47,901 nt of DNA, taken from NCBI GenBank assembly GCA_017546725.1, contig JAFYRX010000064.1:1-47901 (forward strand), given 5' to 3'. The notes under the pieces were generated by a model. It saw nothing but the letters and a program-made list of their open reading frames with translations, made no database searches and was not told where the DNA came from. Shown one piece after another: positions 8,353 to 17,059 of this stretch (position 1 is the first letter of the stretch; each line of letters begins with the position of its first letter). A program made the position numbers and the translations under genes. Source of the DNA: Alistipes sp. (GTDB lineage Bacteria; Bacteroidota; Bacteroidia; Bacteroidales; Rikenellaceae).

Positions 8353-8641
8353 ATTCACGTGCGTCAGCCTAATCGCAGCAGATGAATTTTAGGAAATAGG
8401 ATAAGCGGAGAAATTTCCGTTAAAAAACGGAGAATTTTTCACGTAGTAAAAACGCGAAGGCGTCCGTTTTAGGAAATTTGTTCGGTTAGCCCCTAAAATT
8501 TATCACTGCGCCGCTTTTTAACCCACCACAAGGGTGGCTTTTCCTCCTCGCGGCTCGGCAAAGTATGTAAACATTCTCTGCTCTCGCTCCGCAGCGTCGG
8601 TTGTCTCACCTTTTTACGGCTAAAAAGGTGAAAAAGAGAGA
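8353..8641 (+). repeat. Repeat B copy 2, interrupted by F
   Basis: Standard B from GTGCGTCAGCC to the GCGCCGCTTTTT block. An F module is then inserted before the terminal CACCTTTTTA/TAAAAAGGTG hairpin. Confidence 0.85.
8525..8605 (+). repeat. Repeat F copy 1
   Basis: Segment around CGGCTCGGCAAAGTATG with arms TATGT and ACATT, ending CGCAGCGTCGGTTG. Near-identical to 39993-40060. Confidence 0.65.
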
Positions 8642-8797
8642 AAAATGGAGGTGGATATAATTGCCTAAATTGTGATTGGTATCAGTTAAGCAATTACTTA
8701 AAAGGTAGATTCCAATCATTTTCGCAAGGGTGATATTAATGTATCAACAATGCCTACATTGCGAAAATGTGGAATGACGTTTTTTATTTAAGATTAC
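8641..8797 (+). repeat. Repeat E copy 1 (contains a D-type hairpin)
   Basis: About 155 bp shared with 37061-37217. AATTGC and GCAATT arms come first, followed by a D-type unit (8708-8780) with edges GATTCCAATC and GTGGAATGACGT and long inner arms CATTTTCGCAA and TTGCGAAAATG. Confidence 0.75.
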
Positions 8798-8855
8798 AGA
8801 CTCCTCCGTCACTCGCCGAGCGAGTGCCACCACCTCTAACGCAAGAGGAGGAATT
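8794..8855 (+). repeat. Repeat A copy 5
   Basis: Ends 33 bases before the nth start codon. Confidence 0.85.
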
Positions 8856-8887
8856 TATTAAAGATAACAGATTATATTTACAAAAAT

Positions 8888-9535
8888 ATGACTACCAAAG
8901 AGCGATACGAAGGCGTTATCGGATACTTCCAGCAGGCGATGCCCGTAGCCGAGAGCGAACTCAACTACAGCAACCCATTTGAGTTGCTGGTGGCGGTGAT
9001 TCTATCGGCGCAATGTACCGACAAACGTGTCAATATGACTACGCCCGCGCTCTTTGAGGCATACCCCACGCCACAGGCTATGGCAGAGGCTACGACAGAG
9101 GATATCCTGCACTATATCAAGAGTATATCATACCCCAATAACAAAGCCAAACACCTGGCAGCAATGGCACGTATGCTGTGCGACGAGTTCGGTGGCGAGG
9201 TGCCATCTGACCTCCAGGAGTTGCAACGTCTGCCCGGTGTAGGACGCAAGACGGCAAACGTCGTAGGCGCTGTAATCTGGCAAAAAGAGGTGATGCCAGT
9301 CGATACTCACGTCTTCCGTGTGGCGGCACGCATAGGACTCACACGAGGTGCAAAGACACCCCTGCAGACCGAGTTGCAGTTGGAGAAAAACATCCCCTCG
9401 CATCTGCTCCCCATAGCACATCATTGGCTGATTTTGCACGGCCGTTATGTCTGCACAGCACGCTCACCAAAGTGCGCAGAATGTGGCATAAAGGAGTGGT
9501 GCAGGCATTTTTCTACGGAAAAAGCGGAAAATTAA
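8888..9535 (+). CDS. nth: Endonuclease III (DNA glycosylase/AP lyase)
   Basis: 215 residues, normal length. Removes oxidized pyrimidines and cleaves the abasic site in base-excision repair. The helix-hairpin-helix LQRLPGVGRKTANVV (about 112-126) carries the catalytic Lys121. The catalytic Asp139 lies in VDTHVFRVA. The C-terminal iron-sulfur loop C-X6-C-X2-C-X5-C uses Cys189, 196, 199 and 205. It follows repeat A copy 5 and precedes an unrelated transcription unit. Confidence 0.97.
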   Translation: MTTKERYEGVIGYFQQAMPVAESELNYSNPFELLVAVILSAQCTDKRVNMTTPALFEAYPTPQAMAEATTEDILHYIKSISYPNNKAKHLAAMARMLCDEFGGEVPSDLQELQRLPGVGRKTANVVGAVIWQKEVMPVDTHVFRVAARIGLTRGAKTPLQTELQLEKNIPSHLLPIAHHWLILHGRYVCTARSPKCAECGIKEWCRHFSTEKAEN

Positions 9536-9547
9536 ATAAAGAATCAC

Positions 9548-9555
9548 TATATTTG
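9548..9555 (+). promoter_or_regulatory. Promoter -7 element for the S41 protease/phosphoesterase pair
   Basis: TATATTTG matches TAnnTTTG and lies 44 bases before the start at 9600. A clear -33 TTTG is not seen. Confidence 0.5.
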
Positions 9556-9599
9556 AGGGTTGTATTTAACTGATTATTAATTTAACACTAACTTATATT

Positions 9600-11525
9600 A
9601 TGAAAACAAACTTTTTGCGTATGGCCTCAAATATGATTCTTGGCCTTACAAAAACTGCTCTTATCGTTGCGTTGGCAGTCGCTACACCTATGCTGACTGC
9701 GTGTACGAAGGATAATACCGACAACAAAGAGACTCCCAAACCAAAGCCCACGCCCGAGGCAGGTTTCACATATACGGGCGGTGACCAGACCTGCACTGCA
9801 GCAGAGTCTACTATCAGTTTCTCATTCTCGACAACTGCAGGCTTCGTTCTCGACACCGATAAGACTAACATCGTGGAGTTCCTTACTCCCGAGCAGTCTT
9901 CTTCAGGCGGTACATTCAACTCTACAGTAAAAGTTAAGAAAAACGAGTCAAGAGAAGAGCGTAAAGCAAACATCTACATCACCGTTAGCGGTGGCGAGCG
10001 CGAATTGTTGCTCACCATTACACAGAAAGGTGCTACTATGAATGAGATTGAAGACGAGGTGTTGGCTTATGTAGACAAGCGTTTGCAGGAGGAGTATTAC
10101 TGGTTGGAGGAGTACAACGAGAAGCGTTCTACATTTGACCCCACACTCGCCGCTGACGAGTATCTCGACGAGTCGTTGCTCTCATTGACTACAAATATTG
10201 CAGATGGTGGTTACGACTATCGTGGCAACCGTTACATCTACTCTTACATCTATGCCCTCGACGCTGCTTCAGCACAGGCTGGCACACGTGCATCATCGGT
10301 ATCGGGTTACGGTATTATGATGAGCGGCAACTATTGGGCGCTGAACAATCAGGGTACAGAGTTCGGTATTGTTATCGAGCACGTTTATCCCGACTCACCT
10401 GCCGAGAAGGCTGGCCTGAATCGTGGTAATATCATTGCAAAGTACAACGGTAAGGCTATCACTGCCAACAACCTCAATGAGGCTTGGGCTGATTTGCATT
10501 ACTCGCTCTCAAGCAACATTACAGTAAGCATCTTCGATTTGGCGGAACAGAAGATTACCGAGACCAAGACAATCAGTACAGGCTCTTATAAGGAGAATCC
10601 CGTAGCAGCATCTATGGTACTTGAACTTGAGGATGGACCTAAGGTGGGTTATTTGAGTTACCTCGGATTTGAGAGCGCCTTCGACAGCGAACTTATCGAC
10701 GCTATGCGTTCGTTGAAGGACAACGGTGCCGAGGAGATGGTTCTCGACTTGCGTCTCAATGGCGGTGGCTCGGTGAACTCAAGTACAATCTTGGGTAGTA
10801 TGTTGCTCGATGCATCGTACAACGACCAGACTTACGCTATATTGGCTCGTAACGCGGCTAACAAGAAGGCCAACACAACTTGTAAAATCACATCATCATA
10901 CAACGGTCAGTCATTGCCCCGCTTGGGCATCAAGCGCCTCTATGTAATCACAACTGACAACACCGCTTCAGCAAGTGAGATGGTAATCTCGGGCTTGCGT
11001 GGCTTGGATGTTGAGGTTATCTTGATTGGTACTACAACCGAGGGTAAGAACTGCGGTATGGATGTAACTCAAATCACTCGCAAGGGTGTGACTTATGAGT
11101 ATGCTCCCATCACATTTATGAACTTCAACGCCAAGAGTTACGAGCAGTATCTGGCTGGTCAGCCCTACTTCGACTATCCCGACGGTATCGAGGCAGACTG
11201 CGATATGGAGTATTATGCTGTTAATGCCAAGGACAATACTGTAAAGGCGTTGGCTAATTATTATCCTATGCCGTTGGAGCCTTGGGGTGAGGCAAGTATG
11301 GATGTGGCCTTGATTGAGGCTTTGATGCAGATTCAGGGCAAGTCACTCTTGACCTTTACATCAGCAAATGCTCACAAAGAGATTAACTTGCAGCCCGCAC
11401 ACAAACTCGCCAATATGACTCGCGCAGGTGAGATTGAGTTGCCCACATTGGAGCGTAAGTTCAAGGGTGGTGCTACACTCACCGAGGAGGAGCGTATAGC
11501 ATTCGATTCGCAGGCTTACAAATAG
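9600..11525 (+). CDS. S41 family peptidase lipoprotein with BACON-like and PDZ domains
   Basis: 641 residues. The SPII signal has lipobox LTAC with Cys35. A BACON-like beta-sandwich spans about 55-150 (ends LLLTITQKGA), a PDZ domain covers about 235-320 (PDSPAEKAGLNRGNIIAKYNGKAI), and the S41 core follows. The serine nucleophile is in NTASASEM and the general-base Lys in TTEGKNCG. Family members are C-terminal processing-type serine proteases; the target here is unknown. The start lies 64 bases after nth. It ends 24 bases before the phosphoesterase gene, so the two are probably cotranscribed. Confidence 0.9.
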   Translation: MKTNFLRMASNMILGLTKTALIVALAVATPMLTACTKDNTDNKETPKPKPTPEAGFTYTGGDQTCTAAESTISFSFSTTAGFVLDTDKTNIVEFLTPEQSSSGGTFNSTVKVKKNESREERKANIYITVSGGERELLLTITQKGATMNEIEDEVLAYVDKRLQEEYYWLEEYNEKRSTFDPTLAADEYLDESLLSLTTNIADGGYDYRGNRYIYSYIYALDAASAQAGTRASSVSGYGIMMSGNYWALNNQGTEFGIVIEHVYPDSPAEKAGLNRGNIIAKYNGKAITANNLNEAWADLHYSLSSNITVSIFDLAEQKITETKTISTGSYKENPVAASMVLELEDGPKVGYLSYLGFESAFDSELIDAMRSLKDNGAEEMVLDLRLNGGGSVNSSTILGSMLLDASYNDQTYAILARNAANKKANTTCKITSSYNGQSLPRLGIKRLYVITTDNTASASEMVISGLRGLDVEVILIGTTTEGKNCGMDVTQITRKGVTYEYAPITFMNFNAKSYEQYLAGQPYFDYPDGIEADCDMEYYAVNAKDNTVKALANYYPMPLEPWGEASMDVALIEALMQIQGKSLLTFTSANAHKEINLQPAHKLANMTRAGEIELPTLERKFKGGATLTEEERIAFDSQAYK

Positions 11526-11549
11526 TTTAGAAAACATAATCGCTATTTT

Positions 11550-12803
11550 ATGAATAGTCGAAACATAAAGAACACTATGTTACTGCTGGCCGTTGCTATG
11601 TGCATCGCGCCGGCAGCGGCATTTTCTGCGGAGGGCGATAAGACATCGGCCCCCGTACTCATCACACTTGCCGACAACAAGACAGAGACCTATACGGTCA
11701 ATCACGGCCCCTACCTTCAGGGCGTGACCTACGATGGTGCTACGGTTGTCTTCACCACCTCGCACAAGGGATTCTCGAAGGTTGAACTTCGCAAAAAGGG
11801 CAGTAGCGAGGTGCGCCTGTGCGACAGCCGTAAGGATGGTCTTATTATGGCCGACAATACGCACAATGTAATCCACCTGCTGGATTTGGAGCCCGCTACG
11901 GAGTACGAATACCGCATTGTATCGACTCAAGTAAAGGATTTCCAGCCCTATAAGGTCACCTTTGGCGAGAAATATACTTCGCCCTGGTACTCGTTCCGCA
12001 CATTCGACCCCAAAGCCAAGGAGTTTACCTTCGTTGCAATGAACGACATCCACGACGACAGTAAGAAGTGCGCCGATTTGCTCGACCTGCAACCTATGGA
12101 CGAGGCGCAGATGGTATTCTACATCGGCGACATTATGAGTTACTACAACCGCGAGGGCCAGCCCTACTCAAGTTTCATCGATGTGTCGGTGGAGCGTTTC
12201 GCAAAGAATAAGCCCTTTGCCGTAGTGCGTGGTAACCACGAGACTCGCGGTAATATGGCCCGCAGTTACGATGAGTATATACACAACACCCGCGACGGCA
12301 AGTATTACGGCGTATATTACTGCGGCGATACGGCTGTCATTATGTTGGACAGTGGCGAAGATAAGTTGGATTCGCACGAGGTATATGCAGGCTTTACGGC
12401 CTTTGACGAGTATCGCCTGGAGCAGGTGGAGTGGCTCAAGCAGGTAATCAAGAGCAAGGAGTTCCGCAAGGCCAAGCACCGCATCATCCTGCTTCACATA
12501 CCGCCCGCAGTGGAGGCTATGAAGGAGCGTCAGGAGAAGGTTGTAACCTCTATGCTGGAGTGGCACGGCAATGAGCATTGGGGCGAGATTTTGTTCCCCG
12601 CATTGAAGGGCACACGCATCGACCTGATGATTTCGGCGCATATGCACCAGCACCTCTACTTCCCGACGCATAAGGGCGTACACGACTTCCCGATTGTGGT
12701 GAACGACAATGTGAGTTCGATGCTCGTGCGCTGCAACGAGGAGGGCATCAGCCTCAAGATTACCAACCGCAAGGGTGAAGTAACCTTTGATGAGAAATTT
12801 TAA
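11550..12803 (+). CDS. Secreted calcineurin-like metallophosphoesterase with N-terminal FnIII-type domain
   Basis: 417 residues. Signal peptide 1-27 ends near AAAFSA. A purple-acid-phosphatase-type FnIII domain (about 45-150, NHGPYLQGVTYDGATVVFTT) precedes a two-metal phosphoesterase. Metal ligands lie in AMNDIHDD, YIGDIMS, RGNHETR, LLHIPP and SAHMHQHLY. Predicted to hydrolyse phosphate esters in the periplasm or at the cell surface; substrate unknown. Forms a two-gene unit with the S41 lipoprotein. The final GHxH motif reads AHMH, a tolerated variant. Confidence 0.88.
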   Translation: MNSRNIKNTMLLLAVAMCIAPAAAFSAEGDKTSAPVLITLADNKTETYTVNHGPYLQGVTYDGATVVFTTSHKGFSKVELRKKGSSEVRLCDSRKDGLIMADNTHNVIHLLDLEPATEYEYRIVSTQVKDFQPYKVTFGEKYTSPWYSFRTFDPKAKEFTFVAMNDIHDDSKKCADLLDLQPMDEAQMVFYIGDIMSYYNREGQPYSSFIDVSVERFAKNKPFAVVRGNHETRGNMARSYDEYIHNTRDGKYYGVYYCGDTAVIMLDSGEDKLDSHEVYAGFTAFDEYRLEQVEWLKQVIKSKEFRKAKHRIILLHIPPAVEAMKERQEKVVTSMLEWHGNEHWGEILFPALKGTRIDLMISAHMHQHLYFPTHKGVHDFPIVVNDNVSSMLVRCNEEGISLKITNRKGEVTFDEKF

Positions 12804-12810
12804 TTCAAAA

Positions 12811-12871
12811 TTACAGACTCCTCCGTCACTCGCACAGCGAGTGCCACCTCCTCTGACTCAGAGGAGGAATT
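12811..12871 (+). repeat. Repeat A copy 6 with compensated stem
   Basis: The outer stem reads CCTCCTCTGA and TCAGAGGAGG. Relative to the usual arms one A-T pair is replaced by G-C on both sides. Confidence 0.85.
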
Positions 12872-12887
12872 AATTAAACAACATTGA

Positions 12888-12983
12888 TGTCATTACGAGG
12901 AGGACTTTAGTCCGACGTGGTAATCCCCCACGTTCCTCGATGCAGGAGATTGCCACGGCTTGTACCAAGCCTCGCAATGACAG
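12888..12983 (+). repeat. Long REP-like inverted repeat
   Basis: 96-bp imperfect palindrome with outer arms TGTCATTACGAGG and CCTCGCAATGACA and inner pairs GGACT/AGTCC and ACGTGG/CCACGT. Repeats with this CATTGCGAGG type of edge are known from many unrelated bacteria. Confidence 0.7.
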
Positions 12984-12998
12984 GCACAAAATAGTTTA

Positions 12999-13041
12999 GA
13001 GACTCCAATCAAAATCGACAAACGATTTTGTGGAGTGACGT
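12999..13041 (+). repeat. D repeat copy
   Basis: Edges AGAGACTCCAATC and GTGGAGTGACGT with inner arms AAAATCG and CGATTTT. Confidence 0.8.
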
Positions 13042-13049
13042 AAATAAAA

Positions 13050-13100
13050 AATTCTCCCTCTAAGTTAGAGGGAGTACCCGAAGGGGGAGGGAGTGTGTAA
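13050..13100 (+). repeat. Repeat C copy 1
   Basis: Arms CTCCCTCTAA and TTAGAGGGAG, then TACCCGAAGGGGGAGGGAGTG. Confidence 0.8.
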
Positions 13101-13164
13101 TTAGAAATTAAAATTGAGAGATATGCCTATCTGTAAGATTAGGTTTTGAGTTAAGTAAGATATT

Positions 13165-14193
13165 ATGAAGTTAGAGCAAGAGAAAATAGATGCACTTCGT
13201 CTTTTGGTGGAGACCGAGCCGAAGAACATAGTAATACTGTCGCACACCAACCCCGACGGTGACGCCCTCGGCTCATCGCTGGCGTGGGGTGAGGCTCTGC
13301 GTGGCAAGGGCCACAAGGTGACCTGCATCGTGCCGAACAAATACCCCTACTACCTCGATTGGATGACAGGCATCGAGCAGATGGTTATATTCAAGAGCAA
13401 CGAGGAGGTGGCCATTAAGGCTGCCGCAGAGGCCGACATCATCTTCTGCCTCGACTTCCACACGCTCTCACGTCTCGACGAGCCGTTGAGCAAGGTCATC
13501 GACTCTAACTCATCGGCCAAGCGCGTGCTTATCGACCACCACCTCAACCCATCGGAGTCGTTCGACGTGATGTTCTCATACCCCGAGGCGTCGAGCACAT
13601 CATACCTGGTGTGCAACATCATTGTTGCGCTGTGGGGTGCAGAGTCTATCTCGGCGGCACAAGCCGAGGTGTTATATGTGGGTATGATGACAGATACGGG
13701 CAACTTCTCATTCTCGAACCTCACACCGACACTCTACCGCACATTAGCTGTTTTAGCCGAGACGGGCATCAACATACCGCAGATTTACAACAACGTCTAT
13801 AACTCATTCACCGAGGGGCGTGCACGCCTGTTCGGCTACACCATCAACCGCAAGATGCGCCTGCTGCGCAAGGGTACGGTGGCCTATATGTCGCTGACCG
13901 AGGAGGAGATGCGACGCTTCTGGTTCCAGCAGGGTGACAGCGAGGGATTTGTGAATTACCCGCTGACGATAAAGAAGATGCGAATGTCGGCAATATTTAT
14001 CGAGCATAAGGATTTCATCCGTGTGTCGTTGCGTTCGCGCGGTGCTGTGGATGTAAACCTCTTTGCGGGCCGATACTTCGAGGGTGGCGGTCACCACAAC
14101 GCCGCAGGCGGCAAGTCGTTTGTGTCGATGGCAGAGACCATTGCCCGCTTTGAGGCCGCCGTCGAGGAGTTCGCCAAGGAAGGGTTGTTGTAA
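13165..14193 (+). CDS. DHH-family phosphoesterase, NrnA-like (oligoribonuclease/pAp phosphatase)
   Basis: 342 residues. The DHH domain has SHTNPDGDALGSS (about 26-38), CLDFHTLSRLD, and the family motif IDHHLNP near residue 128. The C-terminal DHHA1 domain ends with the nucleotide-binding GGGHHNAAGG near residue 309. NrnA-type enzymes degrade 2-5-mer RNA and dephosphorylate 3'-phosphoadenosine 5'-phosphate; the domain order fits, but RecJ-like relatives cannot be fully excluded. It is monocistronic between two repeat blocks. Confidence 0.9.
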   Translation: MKLEQEKIDALRLLVETEPKNIVILSHTNPDGDALGSSLAWGEALRGKGHKVTCIVPNKYPYYLDWMTGIEQMVIFKSNEEVAIKAAAEADIIFCLDFHTLSRLDEPLSKVIDSNSSAKRVLIDHHLNPSESFDVMFSYPEASSTSYLVCNIIVALWGAESISAAQAEVLYVGMMTDTGNFSFSNLTPTLYRTLAVLAETGINIPQIYNNVYNSFTEGRARLFGYTINRKMRLLRKGTVAYMSLTEEEMRRFWFQQGDSEGFVNYPLTIKKMRMSAIFIEHKDFIRVSLRSRGAVDVNLFAGRYFEGGGHHNAAGGKSFVSMAETIARFEAAVEEFAKEGLL

Positions 14194-14265
14194 TTCAAAA
14201 TTCAAAATTATTTTTGGAGTTGATTTTTGGGTGATAAATTATAAAGAGTAGTAAACTAAATAAAA

Positions 14266-14314
14266 ATTCTCCCTCTATGTTAGAGGGAGTACCCGAAGGG
14301 GGAGGGAGTGTGTT
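14266..14314 (+). repeat. Repeat C copy 2
   Basis: C repeat with loop variant CTCTATGTTAGAG. Confidence 0.8.
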
Positions 14315-14340
14315 AATGGGAAGAATAGATACATTCTAAA

Positions 14341-14400
14341 TTACAGACTCCTCCGTCACTCGCACAGCGAGTGCCACCTCCTCTAATTAGAGGAGGAATT
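14341..14400 (+). repeat. Repeat A copy 7
   Basis: A repeat; outer stem CCTCCTCTAATTAGAGGAGG is a perfect 20-base palindrome. Confidence 0.85.
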
Positions 14401-14436
14401 AATTAGACACATACAAAGAAGTAGAAAACAAATAAA

Positions 14437-14486
14437 ATTCTCCCTCTAAGTTAGAGGGAGTACCCGAAGGGGGAGGGAGTGTGTTA
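14437..14486 (+). repeat. Repeat C copy 3
   Basis: C repeat in the second C-A unit of the array. Confidence 0.8.
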
Positions 14487-14510
14487 ACGGACAGAACAGG
14501 CCCTTGAAGA

Positions 14511-14571
14511 TTACAGACTCCTCCGTCACTCGCACAGCGAGTGCCACCTCCTCTAACTTAGAGGAGGAATT
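14511..14571 (+). repeat. Repeat A copy 8
   Basis: Ends 30 bases before the DUF559 start codon. Confidence 0.85.
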
Positions 14572-14601
14572 AGTTAAGCAAAGTTGTAAAAAGTAGCAGA
14601 A

Positions 14602-15012
14602 ATGGTTGTTAGGAAACAGCGAACGCACAACACTCTCGAACAAAAGGAGTTGCGTCGCATCTTGCGAACAAACAGCACCTCGGCAGAGGCTACGTTGTGG
14701 AGCTTGATTAACAATAGACAACTACTTGACACACGCTGGAGACGACAATTTTCGATTGGGCAATACATACTCGACTTCTATTGTCCCGAATTGAAGATTG
14801 CAATAGAGTTAGATGGCTCGCACCACTTTACGGCAAATGGCAACGAGAGAGATTTTGTAAGAGACAAATACCTTGCCGAACAAGAGGGCATTGTCTTGTT
14901 GCGATTTGAGAATAAGGCTGTGTGGAACAACACTCCAGAATTGATACAGACTATTATTGACACGATAATAGATAGGCGTAATCAAATAGATTACTGCAAC
15001 TCAAACAATTAA
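14602..15012 (+). CDS. DUF559 small PD-(D/E)XK-type endonuclease
   Basis: 136 residues of the DUF559 family, distantly related to very-short-patch-repair endonucleases. It has the usual LRTNSTSAEATLWSLINNRQL start, the strand YILDFYCPELKIAIELDGSHH (about 52-72, active-site Asp and Glu) and the second core strand VLLRFENKAV near 96. Family members are predicted nucleases without an established role. The gene follows a C-A-C-A repeat array directly and stops 18 bases before the ABC exporter gene, so it may have arrived with the repeats (inference). Confidence 0.88.
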   Translation: MVVRKQRTHNTLEQKELRRILRTNSTSAEATLWSLINNRQLLDTRWRRQFSIGQYILDFYCPELKIAIELDGSHHFTANGNERDFVRDKYLAEQEGIVLLRFENKAVWNNTPELIQTIIDTIIDRRNQIDYCNSNN

Positions 15013-15030
15013 ACCGAAAAACGACAGGAT

Positions 15031-16875
15031 ATGAAAAGTTCGATGATGAAAACATACACGCGACTGCTGGGGTTTGCAAGGCCGTTGAGTCGCTACACAG
15101 TACCATACTTCTTCTACTCGGTACTGCACGCGGTGTTCAACACCTTCACCTACACGATGATTATACCTATCGTCGGTACGCTCTTCTCGGAGGGCTACAC
15201 ATTCACCCCCGTGTATGAGTTTCCGCACATCGAACTCAACACCGAGTGCCTGAACAGCGTTATCAACTACATCTACACCGCTATCTTCGGCACCGAGTAC
15301 AAGATTACGCATCTGCTGGCGCTGCTCTCGGCGATACTAATCTCTTCGAATATGCTGAGCAACCTGTTCCGTTACCTGGGTGCTATGACCGTAGAGACTC
15401 TGCGTACACGCACCTTGCAGAGTATGCGTAACCAGATGTTCGAGCGCACGATGTCGATGAACGTGGGTTACTTCAGCGACCAGCGCAAGGGCGATATAAT
15501 GTCGAAAATTACATCCGACGTGATGGTCGTGCAGTTCTGCATCACCAACACCCTGCAGGTGGCCTTCCGCGAGCCATTCCTCATCATAGGTTACTGCGTG
15601 ATGATGGTGAAGATTTCGTGGGAGTTGACCGTATTCTCGATTCTCTACCTCCCCATCGTGGGCCTTATCATTGGTCAGATTGTGAAGCGTCTGCGCCACC
15701 CCGCACAGCAGGGACAGGAGCGTATGGGCGATATGGTGAGCGTGATGGAGGAGTCGTTGTCGGGTGTCAAGGCGGTGAAGAGTTACAACGCATTTGGTTA
15801 CATCAGCAACAAGTTCCGCACTATAAATGCCGAGATGTCGAACATCCTGCTCTCGATGGCACGCAAGCAGCAGTTGGCTTCGCCTATGAGCGAGTTCCTG
15901 GGTATTACCGCCATATCGGTGGTGCTGGTGTTCGGTGGTTCGCTGGTGATGAAGGGCGCTATCACAGCGGCGGGATTTGTGGCATACATTGCGGCATTCT
16001 CGCAACTTACACGCCCCCTGCGTTCGTTCATCGACCAATTTGCCAACATCAACCAGGGTATCGCGGCGGGAGAGCGTATATTCTCAATCATCGACGCCAA
16101 GAGCGAGGTGGAGGATAAGAACGATGCCATTGCGCTGGGCGAGTTCAGCGACAAGATAGAGTTCAAGGGCGTAAACTTCACCTACGACGGTCAGCGCAAG
16201 ATTCTGCGCGACGTATCGTTCGAGGTGCGCAAGGGCGAGACGGTAGCGTTGGTGGGTCCGTCGGGCGGTGGTAAATCGACCTTGAGCGAGTTGGTGCCAC
16301 GCTTCTACAACGCCTGCGGAGGCGAGATTTACATCGATGGTCGCCCAATAAGCGACTACACGCAGGAGAGCATACGCGAGCATATGGGTATAGTGTCGCA
16401 GGAGACAATACTCTTTAACGACACCATAGCCAACAACATAGCAATGGGACGCACGGACATCACACCCGAGCAGATTGAGGCTGCTGCGCGTGTAGCCAAT
16501 GCCCACGACTTCATTATGCAGACCGAGCAGGGCTACCAGACCAACATCGGCGATAGAGGTATGAAACTCTCGGGCGGTCAGCGACAGCGCTTGAGCATCG
16601 CGCGTGCCGTACTGCGCAACCCCGAGATTTTGATTTTGGACGAGGCTACATCGGCCCTCGACACCGAGAGCGAGAAGTTGGTGCAGGAGGCGCTGACCAC
16701 ATTGCTCGATGGTCGCACATCGATAGTCATCGCCCACCGCTTGAGCACAATTCACAACGCCGACCGCATCATAGTAATCGACGCTGGTCGCATTGCCGAG
16801 CAGGGTACACACGCCGAGTTGATGGCCAAGGGCGGCATATATGCTAAACTGATTGAGATGCAGAGTTTGGCGTAG
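15031..16875 (+). CDS. MsbA-like ABC exporter (fused permease-ATPase)
   Basis: 614 residues. An N-terminal six-helix exporter domain (about 1-340) is followed by the nucleotide-binding domain with Walker A GPSGGGKST (near 409), Q loop VSQETILFND, signature LSGGQRQR (near 513), Walker B ILILDEAT and H loop IAHRLST. Half-transporters of this class dimerize and flip lipids such as lipid A core or export other hydrophobic compounds in the inner membrane. Length slightly exceeds E. coli MsbA owing to an extracytoplasmic insert after TM1. A start at the second Met pair (15043-15048) is also possible. Confidence 0.93.
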   Translation: MKSSMMKTYTRLLGFARPLSRYTVPYFFYSVLHAVFNTFTYTMIIPIVGTLFSEGYTFTPVYEFPHIELNTECLNSVINYIYTAIFGTEYKITHLLALLSAILISSNMLSNLFRYLGAMTVETLRTRTLQSMRNQMFERTMSMNVGYFSDQRKGDIMSKITSDVMVVQFCITNTLQVAFREPFLIIGYCVMMVKISWELTVFSILYLPIVGLIIGQIVKRLRHPAQQGQERMGDMVSVMEESLSGVKAVKSYNAFGYISNKFRTINAEMSNILLSMARKQQLASPMSEFLGITAISVVLVFGGSLVMKGAITAAGFVAYIAAFSQLTRPLRSFIDQFANINQGIAAGERIFSIIDAKSEVEDKNDAIALGEFSDKIEFKGVNFTYDGQRKILRDVSFEVRKGETVALVGPSGGGKSTLSELVPRFYNACGGEIYIDGRPISDYTQESIREHMGIVSQETILFNDTIANNIAMGRTDITPEQIEAAARVANAHDFIMQTEQGYQTNIGDRGMKLSGGQRQRLSIARAVLRNPEILILDEATSALDTESEKLVQEALTTLLDGRTSIVIAHRLSTIHNADRIIVIDAGRIAEQGTHAELMAKGGIYAKLIEMQSLA

Positions 16876-16928
16876 AAAGGGAGAGGTTTTGAGATGAAAG
16901 TTCAAAGATAAGATTTCATTTACAGATT

Positions 16929-16981
16929 TTACAGACTCCTCCGTCGCTAAAGCGACACCTCCTCTAACTTAGAGGAGGAAT
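16929..16981 (+). repeat. Repeat A copy 9
   Basis: Inner arms GTCGCT and AGCGAC. With the D pair that follows it fills the 262-base gap before the hemolysin III gene. Confidence 0.85.
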
Positions 16982-16996
16982 TAAATAAGTAAAAAT

Positions 16997-17041
16997 GTCA
17001 TTCCACATCACGAGCGGATGTGAGTGATGAATGGAATCTCT
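16997..17041 (-). repeat. D repeat copy, reverse orientation
   Basis: Edges GTCATTCCACATC and GGAATCTC. It faces the next D copy head to head. Confidence 0.65.
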
Positions 17042-17059
17042 AAAATAATAATAACGGTT

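Larger units (their letters stand above)
8181..8887. other. Repeat-filled intergenic block before nth
   Basis: About 700 bases without a supported gene. In order it holds A4, D3, B2 with inserted F1, E1 (which includes a D copy), and A5. A short open frame across 8767-8982 reads through repeats and overlaps nth, so it is not called. Confidence 0.75.
12804..13164. other. Repeat-filled intergenic block
   Basis: 361 bases with A6, a long REP-like repeat at 12888-12983, a D copy and C1. No gene is supported. Confidence 0.75.
14194..14601. other. Alternating C-A-C-A repeat array before the DUF559 gene
   Basis: 408 bases with C2, A7, C3 and A8 in alternation, each pair about 170 bp long. The two C-spacer-A units are close copies of each other. 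No gene is supported. Confidence 0.8.

Noticed and set aside
8353-8641. Repeat B/F as retron or diversity-generating element RNA
   Set aside because: No reverse transcriptase or template/variable repeat pair is seen in the window.
8767-8982. 71-codon open frame overlapping nth
   Set aside because: It reads through repeats E, D and A and then an alternative frame of nth; no family pattern and no leader.
14266-14571. C-A-C-A array as a CRISPR array
   Set aside because: Units differ from one another, are palindromic on a larger scale, have no unique spacers of equal length, and there are no cas genes.
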